Shown piece by piece: positions 33,253 to 45,436 of a DNA stretch of 64,000 bases. The DNA is from Ceratorhiza oryzae-sativae. Taxonomy: Eukaryota; Basidiomycota; Agaricomycetes; Cantharellales; Ceratobasidiaceae. The stretch is from the NCBI GenBank assembly GCA_030998015.1, contig JARWMV010000006.1:394662-458661 (forward strand), given 5' to 3'. The notes beneath the pieces are model-generated. The model was not told the DNA's origin, made no database searches, and saw nothing but the letters and a program-made list of their open reading frames with translations. The translations under genes and the position numbers were made by a program. Position 1 is the first letter of the stretch, and the number at the start of each line of letters is the position of its first letter.

Positions 33253-34877
33253 AATGCTCTTCCGAGATCCTATTGACTTTTAATTTGGTAATTCATTTTG
33301 ATTCTCCTCCTTTCGCATCGAATCTCCACCTTGCTCGCTTTGGTTTATCTCTGGCGCCGTAGGCAAATCTGAAAAATGAGCAGCTAAGTATCTCACGGGT
33401 GGTACCCATCAGACCTTGATGAAAAAGCGCCCGACGCTGTTTTGAGGGCTAGGATGGGCAAAACACCATATCAAACGTGTAAATAATTAGGTGTACTCGC
33501 CTCGCTAGGGTAAACGTATGCGTATAGAAATGTGTACCCTGGCGAGGCAAGTACGGCCATTTATTTACATTTTGGTAGGGTGTCACCCCTCCTAATTCTG
33601 GAGACCCCAACTCATGAAAACGGCCATAACCTCTGGGGGTATCGGTCGGTCGCTCGGTATATGAATCCCAGTTGCACCTGGAAACTATTCTTTGTGGAAA
33701 TTCAGGATGAGCAAATCACAGTACTGCGACGTAAATTACACTGGCTTACAAAACTGATACAGCATGCATGCTAATATGCTATACTCACAGCACCTCTCAT
33801 TGTTGTATGTATTATAGCGCCCATAAAGAATATAAGATCTGATTCATATTATGTACTCGATATAGAGTTACAGGAGCACATAGCTGTGGCAGGAGGTGAG
33901 AACTGGTAGAGAGGGGGGTTTTCGGTTCACTCACCCAGGTCAGATAAAGCCTGGATATTATAATGGAGATTTTAGGGCTTGTCTCCAGCATAACAAGTAC
34001 CCACACGTGCTCTCAGGTGCGCTCGTTGTCGAGATGTGTGCGTCTAAAAATGCTGTTTTTAGGTGCTTTACCTAAGAAGCGCCAAAGAGACCATTTTCAG
34101 ACATCGATATCTCGACAACAAGCGCACCTGAGAGCACGTGTGGATACTCGTTATGCTGGAGAAACCAAGCCCTACAATCTCCATTATAATATCCAAGCTT
34201 TATCTGGCCTGGGTGAGTGACCCGAAAACCCCTCTCCACCAGTTCTCACCTCCCGCCACACTATGCGCTCCGGTAACTTTATGTCTAGTACATAATATTA
34301 ACAAGACCTTATATTCTATATGGGTGTTATAATATATACAATAAACATGCGCAATACTTGTTTACGCACTTTGACACTCACTTGAAAATGCAATGAAATG
34401 AATTAAAATCAACTGCGTGGTCAGTGATATGGGGTTTTCACGATGCAATGTGGAATTTCCGTATGGAATGGGCCTACAGTGTTGTTCATAGCCTTAGTTC
34501 ATGGGCCAAGTGATATGATGGCGTACCCGCACGCAAAAATATCGCTGGGGCGTCTATCTTAAAGTCAAGTCCGCATGCTGTAAGTGAGGCAATTCCTCCC
34601 TATCGTCCAATCGGAGGATACACTGCTGCTGAGAAGCGTATTCTCGGATCCATCCTTAACGTATCTCTTATATGATTGGTCGACAGGAGAACTGTGAGTC
34701 TTGATTAGCGCCGGATACGCCCCTCAACGTCAGAACAGACGCCTTGGTTTACGCAAACTCTCGGCATGTACTCTGGCCCCCTGCCTCATGTGCAGCGAAA
34801 ATAAAACAACAATAAGTAAAGGTCCGACTCGATGTTTTGGTGTATCCCCCTTGCCATCCGCTTCCTCCTTCTTTCTT
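33253..34877. other. Intergenic region containing a palindromic MITE
   Basis: The MITE at 33800-34343 is listed separately. The flanks hold only short frames. The last 300 bp probably include the leader and promoter of the DUF2235 gene. Confidence 0.5.
33800..34343. mobile_element. Near-perfect palindromic foldback MITE, about 545 bp
   Basis: The left half (33800-34070) reads as the reverse complement of the right half (34072-34343) almost to the centre near 34071. Shared blocks include TTGTATGTATTATA at the ends, AGAATATAAG, ATTATGTACT, GAGGTGAGAACTGG, GATATTATAATGGAGATT and CACACGTGCTCTCAGGTGCGC. Pairing weakens only in the last 30 bp around the loop. It has no coding capacity. This fits a hairpin-forming, non-autonomous DNA element. 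I could not find a convincing target duplication. Confidence 0.8.
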
Positions 34878-37800
34878 ATGTCCCAAGAAGCTATAGCCTC
34901 TCTGCAACCTGAAGAGCCAAGCTCATCAACTACTCCAGCGGTTGAGGATGATGAGTGCACTCGAGCCGAGATGCCCCCTGCTTCGGGTCAGAGTTTTATT
35001 CCTGGGAAGGCGAGAAATCTAGTAGTATGTATCGACGGAACTTCCAACAAATTTTCGGAAAAGGTGATTAGACTCTATTTATTGGATTGCTAACACACCT
35101 ATCATCTTGGCTTATTGTTTCATATTCACAGAGCACGAATGTGGTCGAGTTATGCAGCCATCTTGAGAAAAACGACGTTCAGCTTACATACTACAACAGC
35201 GGGGTCGGCACTTATGCACGCCCATCCTGGCGCGGGTTGAGTGAACTAAAGAAGATAATTGGAAAGGGGTTTGATCTTATAGTGGCTTGGTATAACATGC
35301 GCGTTCAATAATTTTTGACATTTGCTAAACTCAGTTTCGTGTAGGTCTTTTGAGAACGATATCATGGCGGCATATAGTTGGCTAGCGGATAATTACAGAG
35401 CGGGAGACAAGATTTTCTTATTTGGTATGTTTTACGACCTTCGCCAACCAACATATTTAGTGATTATTTCTTCAGGATTCTCGCGAGGAGCTTATCAAGT
35501 CCGTGTGCTAGCGGCTATGATTCATTCAGTAAGTAACAAGCACTTGGACTTGGAGCACGACTAATCTTCAAGTTCAACCAAGGTTGGTTTAATCTACCCC
35601 GGAAACAAGCAACAAATCCCATTGTGAGGACACGTCCACCGTTTTCTTAAATGACCTCTCAACGGAATTTAGCGCGTGGGAGCTTTACGCAAGCGATGAC
35701 CCCGGAGTTGGCACTTTCAAGGAAACATTTTCGAGGCCGGAAGTGGACCTACACTTTCTTGGGGCCTGGTATTATGCATTTTTGTTGCTCCATTACGGTT
35801 TGTTAAGGTCTTCCGCTTATATTAGGGACACCGTGTCGGCTATTGGAATTCGCCTGAGTGGCTTGTTGCCATTGACTAACGAGTGCTGCGAATACATAAC
35901 CCACACTCGACAAGCGTTGGCGCTTGACGAGCGCAGGGCCAGGTTCCTGCCTGAATATATGCTGGGTCTACCAAAGGATGGAGGAACGAAAAAAGAAGTC
36001 TGGTTTGCTGGAACCCACTCTGACATGTAAGCGAGCGAATCTGATGAAAAACAGCGCATTACTGAGCGAGCACAGCGGAGGCGGAAACAAAGCAAATCCG
36101 AAATTGGATTTAGGTGCCGAACCCCTGAAGTGGATGATGGACGAAGCCAGGGCGGAAGGCCTCCTGGTAAGGCTTCACACACCACCGACCGGAATTCCTG
36201 GATCAGATATTACCGAGTCCCTGAAGCATGTCTGGTGGGCGTGTGAATACTTTCCAATATCCAGGAGAGCGTATGAATATAATGGCCGTAGTTATACGGT
36301 TAGATGGTGCGTATAACCGAGTCTTCCCAAAATGCATTGACTAACCTCCTTGCAGGAGGTTACATCGGGGACGTGGCCGTAAAGTTATAGCTGGTCAATA
36401 CATCCATTGGTCTGTCTGGACGGGGCTTAAATATCCATACGACCCTCCATCCGACAACGCATCAGTGGACAACCCTACAATCGGTGACCGACAAAGAAAG
36501 CAATTCAAGTATAAACCCAAAGCATTCATCAAACCAGGGGCTGATAATGAGACCGGATGGGACAACCTGGCCGCCCAAATGAATCTCCTCTCAACTGACT
36601 CAGATGATAAGGAAATCAATTATCCCCGGGGGCCTGTTGGCTGGGAGGGTGGAAGTAGCTTGCTTCGAGCAATAGAACTGATTAACAGTCGACCATCTAA
36701 GATGCCGCCACTTGCGGCGTGGCAGGATCGTTTATATACGTATCTTACAGGTATAATTCAATTCTGAAAAACATACGAGTCCTCACTAAGTCGTTACCTC
36801 AGATGGACAAGGAAAACCCGACCTGATTTGGTGCTACGGCGGGCCAAGGCTCCTCCACGACCTGATGAATCTGCCCGATAGAACCAAGACCAACGAAATC
36901 ATTCGAATGACTCTTGGAATCCAATCTGATACAACTTCACCGGGTCACCGGAGGCCACCATCCGCTTGGGGTTTGTTCAGCCGTTTGCCGAAGCAGGGAT
37001 TAGGCTGACTTGAACTGATTCTGGATAAGGCAATCGGCAGTCTGTGGTGGATCGAATCTTTACCATATTGATGCAGTGGACGGCCGACGACCCATTGCCA
37101 AGTATGTATAATGGCTGCTGAAATCACCACAGATTCTAATGGCAATTTCAGCGCCAACACGGCCGCCCAATCGGTCAAGGTTATCAGGTTTCCGACTTCG
37201 CATCTCCGGTCCAAATAAAATGATCATCCCAAGTATTTCCCATGAGAATCCGAGTTTTTCACATCTAACTGATTCCCAATAGCTCCCTGGGGTCTAGAAT
37301 GCATAAAGAAAGATCAGCGATCTGTTACATTTGCTGTGCTCGTTACTGAGATGCTATTGGATCTGATGAAGCCAAGTAACATGGCTAACTCTAGACTACT
37401 CATCAGTAAATTGATACAAACCTTTCACAGAGGCTCTCGCCAATAATCCCATTTCACTTGAACATGACCAGATCGAGGTCATTTTATCGTTGATTCCACC
37501 CCGGCCAAATAACGGAAGCGCTGACCAAGCAAGTGAGAGCAAACGGATAACGATAAACGGTGTTGCCCCTTGCTCAATAAGCCCGGTTTCGACTAGGTCT
37601 TACCGAGAACGCCCTGAAGTTAATAGTGGATCAGAACATAAACGGTACGCAAAGTTTATACATGATGCTTTTTTTCTTGATAATATCGCCATCTCTTTCG
37701 TCGTGCGACGCTTTAGGACGTTTAATTGAGCAGCATTCCTGGCACGGACTCCTATCATACGCCCTGGAACATCTGGGAGATCATACCATTAGAGAATCTC

Positions 37801-39606
37801 TGATTGATCCGACCATTCAAGCCATAGGCACATTTGCCCAGGATGGTAAGAACTCATTCCTGAATCTTCTTCGGATCGGTAGTTGCTCAGGCTACTTTTA
37901 GACGAATGCGCGCATACGATCGTGTCTCACCATCAATTCTCAAATCTAGTCAAGAGACTCGACCAGAAGCAAAACGAAGCATCCACACCCCAAAAAGATC
38001 ACCAGATGGCGGCGACTCGCAGCACAGTGTCCGTCATAGCCGTCTTATTGAGACGGCAGCTAGTTAGGGCAAGTCTTGAATAACAGAATTTCACAAGATG
38101 GCTGATTCTCTCTAGGCGGACCGAGAAACTCTCAATAAATCCCTAGGGCAACACATTGGCGACTTGATTCATATAACCGAGTGGCCCGAGTATCCGTCTT
38201 CATCGGAGGCCTTACATGTAATCGAATACCTTTGTAGGGAGGGGCTTGTAGAAGCACCATCATCGGAAGATACCGAGTCCAACCTCCACCGAGTCATCTT
38301 GCGCATGTTGGATATGGCAACAAAGCGCGTCCCAGAAAGTCTCGTCGCCATGAATGTCCTCGTTACCTTGGCATCGCACGGTGTGTATGCTATGGTCAGT
38401 GCTTTCAGTCACTAATGGGCTATCACAGGGAAATTTATTGCGGACGCCAACGATACCCATATTACTTGGGAAAATTTTCGCGATTTATTTGCCAACAAAT
38501 CAACTGAAGTGTTGGTCGGGGCGTTGACTCTAGCTACAAGGCTGATGGAGCATAGTAAGCCATATATCATTATCTGTCATCGAGTGATATATATATATAT
38601 ATCGGCTTCAGATGCCCTGCCACATTCTGTGCTTCAGCAAATTACTCCGGAGTTAGCCACCCTGATGACGAAGACAGGCAACTTGAGCTTATCCCAATCG
38701 GCTCTCAGTGTGGTAAAGTTCATGGCATTACATCGTGGGCAGAAATCAGTTGAATCTAAACCCGGCCATCGCTCATCGGATTGGAATTTAGATCGTCATT
38801 TTGATCCCACGTTGATGAAAGAACTGGTAGGACTTTCCGAAAACAACGGAGACAACGGAGATATTGCCGCAGCAATACTGTGGACATTACCTAGAAACCA
38901 GGACAATTTGGAGATACCAGGGAATCTGCATATCCCCTCTCTGAAGCCTATGTTGGACGGGGAAGATGCATGGCTGGCGTTGAACGCCATGCACGGGTTG
39001 GCCCAAATTGCGGGGTCAGGTATGACCATTATCCCTTTCTTATGTTAGGTCCTAACAACTCGGTCCAGCCGATAAGTCTCAGCAGCTGATTGACAGCGAT
39101 ATTATCCCTTCGCTGGTTGCCGCATTAACACTCCAGCCAGATAAAACCCCTGAGATTGGTGAAAGCTGTACGTGTATATCTTCTCAAAACTCTTGGAGCC
39201 AACTAAGTAAAGATTCAGATCCAGTGCATATCATCCAGAAAACCTATCCCTTGATCAAGAATATGCTGCAGCACGGTAGGTGCACAACAGACTCGGGAGC
39301 TTGGGTTACTCATAGCTATTATTAGAGGGTATTCGGGAAGCCCTTGTTAGAAGTGGAATAGCAAAGTATATGAGGATATTAAACGGAAAATGCCAGCTTC
39401 GGCTTCTGGTCCAACGTGGATCGTCCGTGTCAGTCACCCTTATACGTCAACTTTTCGCTTCAGACGCACTGCGAGACATGCTGGAACGCGCATACATGAG
39501 TGTGCCTGTTCAGCGGAATACCATGGAGCAGCTAGTCAGTGCCGGTCTAGAATTAGTGACGCAGACTGGGGCGGCAATTGAACCCGCACGCAGAAAGGAT
39601 GTTTAG
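34878..39606 (+). CDS. DUF2235 (Tle1-like) alpha/beta-hydrolase fused to an alpha-helical C-terminal region
   Basis: The N-terminal 500 residues have the DUF2235 fold shared with bacterial type VI phospholipase effectors of the Tle1 class. They contain NLVVCIDGTSNKF, nucleophile elbow GFSRGAYQVR (Ser), WDTVSAIG (Asp), ALALDERRARF and GTHSDIGGGNK (His). The catalytic triad therefore looks complete. The rest is linked by in-frame introns (for example GCTTGGG|GTTTGT...ATAAG|GCAATC and TTATCAG|GTTTCC...ATAG|CTCCC). It is a long alpha-helical, HEAT/ARM-like stretch (LLSYALEHLGDH, VIEYLCREGL, LVTLASH, AWLALNAMHGLAQIA), ending ...PARRKDV. More than fifteen exons; about 1,200 residues. No signal peptide, so probably cytosolic. 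Lipase activity and a helical-repeat scaffold are inferred. The last two or three exons near 39.1-39.6 kb are less certain. Confidence 0.85.
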
Positions 39607-40477
39607 TTTGTATTGTAATATGCTAGTTGTCAAGTGATCGAGTTTTGGTTGATCCGCAAAACTGAACTTTTGCTGTGAGGCTCGGATTGATATCATCAAG
39701 TATACGTTGTGTTCGTGGGCGCCCATGTCAATCCGCTCCTTTATGGAATCACAAGCATTATTCGAGTCTTTCGGGCCTCGTTTGCAAATTATTTCGTGAT
39801 TAAAATGATTGATTGTAACATCAGACAGGTGATCCAAGCCAAAGGGCTAACCTAGTTTGCGTCTGTTGAATGCAGCCGGCGTGAATATTCAAGTTCGTGG
39901 GCACCAGTAAAAGCGTCAAAAGGTTACAACTCCATGGATTGATCTGTTAAATTCCCCAAGCGCTTGTTGCAACTTGTAATACTCTCGCGGCGTGATTGGA
40001 GCAGGTGGTAACAGGATCGTAGGCGCTTGCAATCGATTCTGGATTTCGGCAGATCATTTCATGGGGTTGCAGTTTCTGTACCCTTTTGCCGATGTATGCA
40101 CATGCCCGTCCGAATGAGGCGGAGTCGATATTAAATAAATACTCAGTCGGCCCTGGGAGAGGAGGGCTAATACAGGACGGCCAGCTAAAACCCATGTATG
40201 ACCTATCATTTCGTTCGCATCTCTCGTGGACTGGCTGGAATTTCAGTCGCCGGATGGACCTCCGCCGCCGAGGGCTTTCAATATTCCTATCTGCGAGCAT
40301 CGTTTCCGTGAACGGTCCAGCCGCAATCATTATTGCGTGGTTCCATGTGGTTCCAGTTTGTTCTAGGTTCGACTCTGGATGAGCACAGCCACGATGATGC
40401 TGTGCACATCACCAAGATCGCGCTTGTTCCTCTCGACAACCATCTTTGCGTCAGTGCGCCAGCCCCGAGTCGACACG
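39607..40477. other. Intergenic region, nothing recognised
   Basis: A minus-strand open frame of 127 codons (39947-40330) has no recognisable similarity. The last 100 bp contain an upstream ATG in frame with a short peptide before the DSK2 start at 40478. Confidence 0.4.
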
Positions 40478-41906
40478 ATGTCTGAGCAAGCTGCAGCGCC
40501 CGCCGGGGACGAGATCACTCTCAACATCAAAGGTGGGTGCGATGTGTGGTGTCGCGGACATGGGGGGGGCTCACCCCGCTGGCCAGGGCCGAGCGAGCTC
40601 AAGCTGAGCATCACGATCTCCACGTCCAAGACTGTGCTCGAGCTCAAGCACGCCATTGCGGCAAAGAGCGATGTATCAGCCGACAGGCAGCGACTCATTT
40701 ACTCTGGTGGGGTGCTCGCTCGTCTTTGGCTGTCTCCGGGCTTGCCCTAACCGCGCATTGCAGGGCGAGTGCTCAAGGACGAAGACGCGCTCTCGACGTA
40801 CAAGGTCCAGCACGCACACACCGTGCACATGGTCAAGGGCGCCCCCAAACCCGCCGGTGCTTCGTCGTCGAGCACGACGACCCAACCGCTGCCGAGCATG
40901 CAGACTGGGCAGACCTCGACCGAGACGCTCATCAACGGCCCGCGCGGACACGGCGCTCTCGCCGGTCTGAACATGTCCGACCTCTTTGGCGGCGCCAATC
41001 CGAGCGATCCAAACATGGTATGTGCCCGTCGTTGGGTCGTGACCCTCGCTCATTTCCTGGTCGACCAGCTCCAAAGTATGCTCTCCTCGCCGCAATTCCT
41101 CGACCAAATGTCCCGGATGATGTCCGACCCTGCGCTCATGGACACGCTCATGTCCCAGTCGGGCCATCTCCAGAACATGGACCCCCAGCTCCGAGCGACG
41201 TTTCAGTCCCCCGAGTTCCGAAACATGATGTCCAACCCGGACACGCTGCGCAACATGATGCAGATGAGCGCGGCGTTGCGTAATGCAGGGATCGATCCGA
41301 TGATGGGCATGGGCGGTGGCGGACTGGGCGGATTCCCGTTTGGAGGTGCCGGGACGAGGGCTGGGAATACGACCGCCGCCGCCGCCGCGGGGCGAACCCG
41401 GCTCAGACGGGCAACTTGTTTGCGCAGGCTGCGATGGGGCGCTACGGCGCGAACCCTCCTGCGGGCGGGGCGGCTCCTACTTCTCCGACCAATCCTCCTC
41501 CTCCTGCCGGGTCTCCACCAGCAGCCGGAGGGAATCCGTTTGGCATGATCGACCCGGCGCTCATCCAACAGGTTCGTTCAGCCGTTTTCGACGGCGATTT
41601 CATTTCACCCGAGAGAGGCTAACCTTGGTCACACAGATTCTCGGCGGCCAGGGCGGACTCGGCTCGCAAGGATCAGCAGCAGCCGGGAACCCGTTTGCGG
41701 CACTCGCCGGACTCGGGGCGTTCCCTCCGGCGACCGCACCTCCCCCCGACCCACGACCGGTCGAGGAACGGTTCCAGGTCCAGCTTCAGCAGCTCCAGGA
41801 TATGGGGTTCACCAACGCCCAACAAAACGTGCGGGCCTTGCTTGCGTGCGGAGGGCGAGTCGATTCGGCCATCGAGTATATTCTGGGTGGTGGGGGGCTT
41901 AATTAA
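40478..41906 (+). CDS. DSK2: Ubiquilin / DSK2-like UBL-UBA shuttle protein
   Basis: DSK2 carries ubiquitinated proteins to the proteasome. The domains are in the right order. A UBL follows MSEQAAAPAGDEITLNIKG (LKLSITISTSKTVLELKHAIA, then ADRQRLIYSGRVLKDEDALS). A STI1-like region comes next (LSSPQFLDQMSRMMSDPALMDTLMSQ, then PEFRNMMSNPDTLRNMM). A Gly/Pro linker follows, then a C-terminal UBA (FQVQLQQLQDMGFTNAQQN...IEYILGGGG). Exons: 40478-40532, 40587-40706, 40764-41017, from 41069, and a last exon after ...CACACAG. In the linker the frame of TTAAAAAG and that of NPAQTGNLFAQAAMGRYG differ by one nucleotide at the GGGG run 41389-41392. This suggests a missing base in the assembly or an unusual GC-donor intron. 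The UBL and UBA assignments are firm. Confidence 0.9.
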
Positions 41907-42099
41907 CGTGTAATTGTTCTGAAATTAATCCATAGAAACTACTATCACCCATCTTTGACCAATGCCTCGAATCGAGCGTTAAAAGGGACCTCACTTTTCA
42001 CACAAATTCCAGTCAAATAGCCGTATCATTCGCAAACGCAAAGCCAGTTGAATGACCTCGCCCAGTGTTAAACTTTGTAATTACAAGACACAAGCAAAA

Positions 42100-43790
42100 C
42101 TACCACACACGCGTCTCGAGCAAGAGATCACCCTCGTTTGCGAGACCCAAGCACGCCTTCAAGAAACTCTCGAGCGCAGTGCGCTGGCGATTGAGCGAGT
42201 TGACGACTTCGGTCCCAGGCTTGACGAGCGGCGCCTTGAGCATGTACGACAACAACGACAAGACCGAGTAGAGCGGGCCAAACTCGGCCTGGCCGTCCCG
42301 ACGGTACTTGACACGCGTCAACAGCTCGGCGAGGATCGTCAAGTCGAGAATGAGCGGCGTGGCGAGGAGCGAGTCTTCGCACGTGTTGAAGATGCCCAGC
42401 GTGTTGCGTCCGCCCATGAGGATCTCAGAGTTGTACTCGTCGATCGCGCGCTTCGAGTCGCCGACGGCCGGCACGTACTTGATCACGACCAGGTGGTCCG
42501 GGTGCTCGCCCTTTTTCTCGCCCTTGGTCGCCGGACGGTACAGCAGCTGGTTGGCGCCGACCATGTCGTCCACGACCGAGCTCTTGCTAATCTCCTTGCT
42601 CTTGAACTGGGCCTCCTGAGACAAGTTGCGCCCGTCGTTGTTGCCGAGGTGGTTGTACGACGCAATCGAGAGCGGCTTGATACCGGCATTGACGAGATAC
42701 TCGGCCAAGACCGACTTGATCTTGGTCTGGCCCGACTTGAGGTCGTCTCCACCGATAAACGCCCGGTGACGCTCGGCAAGCTCGATGCAGCCGGGGACAA
42801 ATGTGTTCTGGGGCGCGCCATTGATAAACGGTGCGTCTTCGAGAATCGAGGCGACGGCAAAGACGGTGCTGGGCGAAACCTCCGAGTGGCTCTCGCGGAT
42901 CGACTTGAGCAGATTATCGGCCGTGTCGTTGACGCCCGGGATCAGATCGCTGTACCGCTCGGTGTTGGCCGTCCAAAAGACGACGACACGGTCGAGCCCG
43001 TGGGCAGCCTTGAATTCGCGAATGTCACGACGAATGTGCTCGACATGGGCGTGCTTGTCCTGGCCCGGGATGAGATTGTCTGCGCGCTCCGACTGGTTGG
43101 CGGCGATAAAGTCGGGATAGTAGATCGAGGGCAGAGGACGAATCTCGGCCATGTACGGAATCAGCTGGCGCTGCAAGTCCCAGTCCAAGACTTGGGCGCG
43201 GTCCATGGCGGCGTCGAGAGGGTAGGACGAAATGTCCCATCCGCCAATGACGAGGTCGTTCGGGTGGACCATGGGCAAGACGTCCGAGACCGGAATGTTG
43301 AAATCGGCGCCCGTGACGGGGTCGGTACCGAGACGCATGGTCGAGGCGCGAAGGAGCGAGCCAATATAGTTGGGCGTCATGAGACCTTCCTTGGTGCGCC
43401 ATGTAATGTTGTGACGGTTGGCGAGGATCGTGGCCGTGAGGGTTGTGCCATTATTCCCGCCAAGACCGACCATCATCAATCTAATTCGAAAAATGAGTAG
43501 GGCGTATGAGCAAGATCGAGCTAGACGCACCCAGTCTTTTGGACCTTGCGCGCAGTCTGAAACTCAAACTTTTCGACCGCAGGCTTGACACTAATACGGC
43601 CCTGCTCCTTGACGACATGGGCACGCTTGTACTCGTACTTGGCGGTAATGTGCGAGTCGGTGTACGAGGTCACGTCCGACTCGACAATGACCGGCTCGTT
43701 TCGGCGTTGAGCGGTGGGGTGGATCGGGGCTGGCTCGCCGGGGGTGGTGTAGCCAGAGGTGTGGTTGTAGGTGAGAGCGGTGGGGGCCAT
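42100..43790 (-). CDS. INO1: Myo-inositol-1-phosphate synthase
   Basis: Converts glucose-6-phosphate to inositol-3-phosphate with NAD, the first step of inositol and phosphatidylinositol synthesis; cytosolic. Exon 1 (43790-43531) codes [13 protein letters not shown]... and exon 2 (43480-42100) the rest; together about 546 residues, the usual fungal length. The NAD-binding loop GLGGNNGTT is at the start of exon 2. Other family motifs are [31 protein letters not shown] and [12 protein letters not shown]. The start is supported by the N-terminal [18 protein letters not shown] plus-strand open frame of 482 codons runs antisense through it and is a codon-bias artefact. The intron is GTGCGT...ATTAG, 50 bp. 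Confidence 0.96.
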
Positions 43791-44683
43791 GATGATTGAT
43801 AAAAAAAATTCGGAGACGGACGGGACTTAGTGCTGAAATAACGGAGCGGGGGCCGAGTGTTTGGAGCCCTAGAGAGATGGTCAGAACGATGAAAATGAAG
43901 TGACAGCGACGCGACGTACTCTATGCGGATTGTGTTTCGAACCTGCGAGGGATAAAAAAGATAAGCTGACGGTCAGCGACGACAACGAGCGGACATACCG
44001 AGTTGATTCGAGAACATAAACTGGAAGGGAAAACCAATCAAGTAGGATGTGGTTTGGTGCAGCGACGAGTGGTGCGAGCGACGAGAGCAGTGGTGGATGG
44101 GAGGCCACTGGGCAGGGCATGGCCCTTTTATGGCGCTACGGCGCTCTGTTTGGGCCGTGTTGTTTTTCCATAATGGCACAACAGGCACAGCTCTCACGGT
44201 GCCGGAAAAACACATGCACGTTGGGGCACCCGCACACAACGAGGCGCATCATTAGTCAACAATTATGTACTGCCGATCACGCTGAGAACCCGCCTGTCTA
44301 GCACGTTCTGCCTCGTCGGCGCGCCGGCGGGGAGCCAAGCCACGGTCCCCCCGCATTAAACGTGACCTTTTTCTCTGCGGCTGAAATGCTTATCACGAGA
44401 ACTAGAAGCCAGCGACGCAAACGATCGACAAAACGATTCAGATTGGGGCACTCGATGAAACGACATGTGTACGAATCCACAGTTCACATCTCGCTGCCGT
44501 CCTTCCTCATCAGCCTCGGCCCACTCCCGACCCTAGCACGGCAGTTAGAGCCACAAACGAGGGTGCCGGAGCAGCCCGGATCGACTCACACTTTGCCCTT
44601 GGCCAACTTTTTCAAGTACGTGTTTCGTTCTCGTCTCGTCAGCTCTTTCCAGTTGGCAATTCGAGACATTGACTTGAATGCGA
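43791..44683. other. INO1 upstream region
   Basis: This is the probable INO1 promoter and leader. Short frames only. I found no convincing CATGTGAAAT inositol-response element. A CTTTTATGG at 44126-44134 is the nearest TATA-like motif, about 335 bp from the ATG. Confidence 0.45.
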
Positions 44684-44980
44684 TTAGCTATCTTTCAACC
44701 CAAGGCATGGGGACTTGAACCTACACCGTCCGCATTCATCATCTACATGCCCATCAGAACCACTATAGCATATAATCAGACATCTGAATCGACTTGCCAC
44801 TGGTCCCAACTTTTCCATCACATCGTCCGCATTCGTAAAATCGATCGGACCATCGAGATTTCCGTCCCCTTCGGGCAGCATTCCAGCCAACTCTTCTCCA
44901 TACCCGTTTTCACCTCGCACGACCGCCAGAATCGAAAAAACGAGCACGAACAACAATATCCAAGCACGCCACGTTTGCAT
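44684..44980 (-). CDS. Small Cys-containing secreted protein candidate
   Basis: 98 codons. MQTWRAWILLFVLVFSILAVVRG is a strong signal peptide. The mature part is acidic (LPEGDGNLDGPIDFTNADD) with five Cys in its second half (CLIIC, DEC, GRC, SPC). Length, secretion signal and Cys fit the small secreted protein class from which fungal effectors come. I recognise no family. An intron near GTGGTTCTG...GTGTAG could change the tail. It lies next to a Gly-rich protein gene transcribed the other way. Confidence 0.5.
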   Translation of the reverse strand: MQTWRAWILLFVLVFSILAVVRGENGYGEELAGMLPEGDGNLDGPIDFTNADDVMEKLGPVASRFRCLIICYSGSDGHVDDECGRCRFKSPCLGLKDS

Positions 44981-45436
44981 TTGATGGTGGTCGAATATTC
45001 AACGTCAGACGTGGCAGTGCCAGATGATTTGTCCGGTGATGTCATTCTGGCGCTTAGTCTCTCCGGTCAATCAGTGCTCCGACGTCAATCCTGTGGTATT
45101 CGAGCCGATCCACGGAGACGACACCCCGAGGTCCTGTTAGTCTTCTGTATCTTTGAAAATAAAGCCATGGTACGACTTGATTGCCATTTAGATAGACATC
45201 TTCGAGTCTTTCTGCCTGAAAACTGCGGCCCGGGAGCGCATCACCCACGATACAAGTCTCGGGGTGCTCGGTCGGTTTTCTCCACTGCACTTGCTTCTTG
45301 ATGTTACCAACAATCGTCGCCCTGCCAAGTTGTCTCGCACTCCACTCGCATGGCGTCACTCACACAGGAACTCTGCCTCGCTGCGCATATAAAAACACTA
45401 TCTCGAACAACTTCGGGAGCATACAACCTATCCAAC
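44981..45436. other. Divergent promoter region
   Basis: It separates the small secreted protein gene (-) from the Gly-rich protein gene (+). A plus-strand frame open from 44678 to 45301 has no recognisable content. The TATA box of the plus-strand gene is at 45386-45393. Confidence 0.45.
45386..45393 (+). promoter_or_regulatory. TATA box of the Gly-rich protein gene
   Basis: TATAAAAA lies 45-50 bp before the ATG at 45437 and after the in-frame ATG at 45350. This is why I place the start at 45437. Confidence 0.5.

Noticed and set aside
40537..41283. 248-codon plus-strand frame over DSK2
   Set aside because: It is an Arg/His/Pro-rich frame shift of the DSK2 exons; the UBL and STI1 motifs are in other frames.
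42052..43500. Plus-strand open frame of 482 codons
   Set aside because: It is exactly antisense to INO1 and has a composition (Arg, Val, Asp-rich) produced by the GC-biased third positions of INO1. No family resemblance.
43791..44683. Inositol-response (UAS-INO type) element upstream of INO1
   Set aside because: Only weak partial matches such as GTTCACATC near 44481; not enough to call.
44684..44790. tRNA-like stretch on the minus strand (ATAGTGGTT ... GGTTCAAGTCCCC)
   Set aside because: The T-arm stem pairs only two of five positions and no matching acceptor stem is present. It overlaps the small secreted protein frame.
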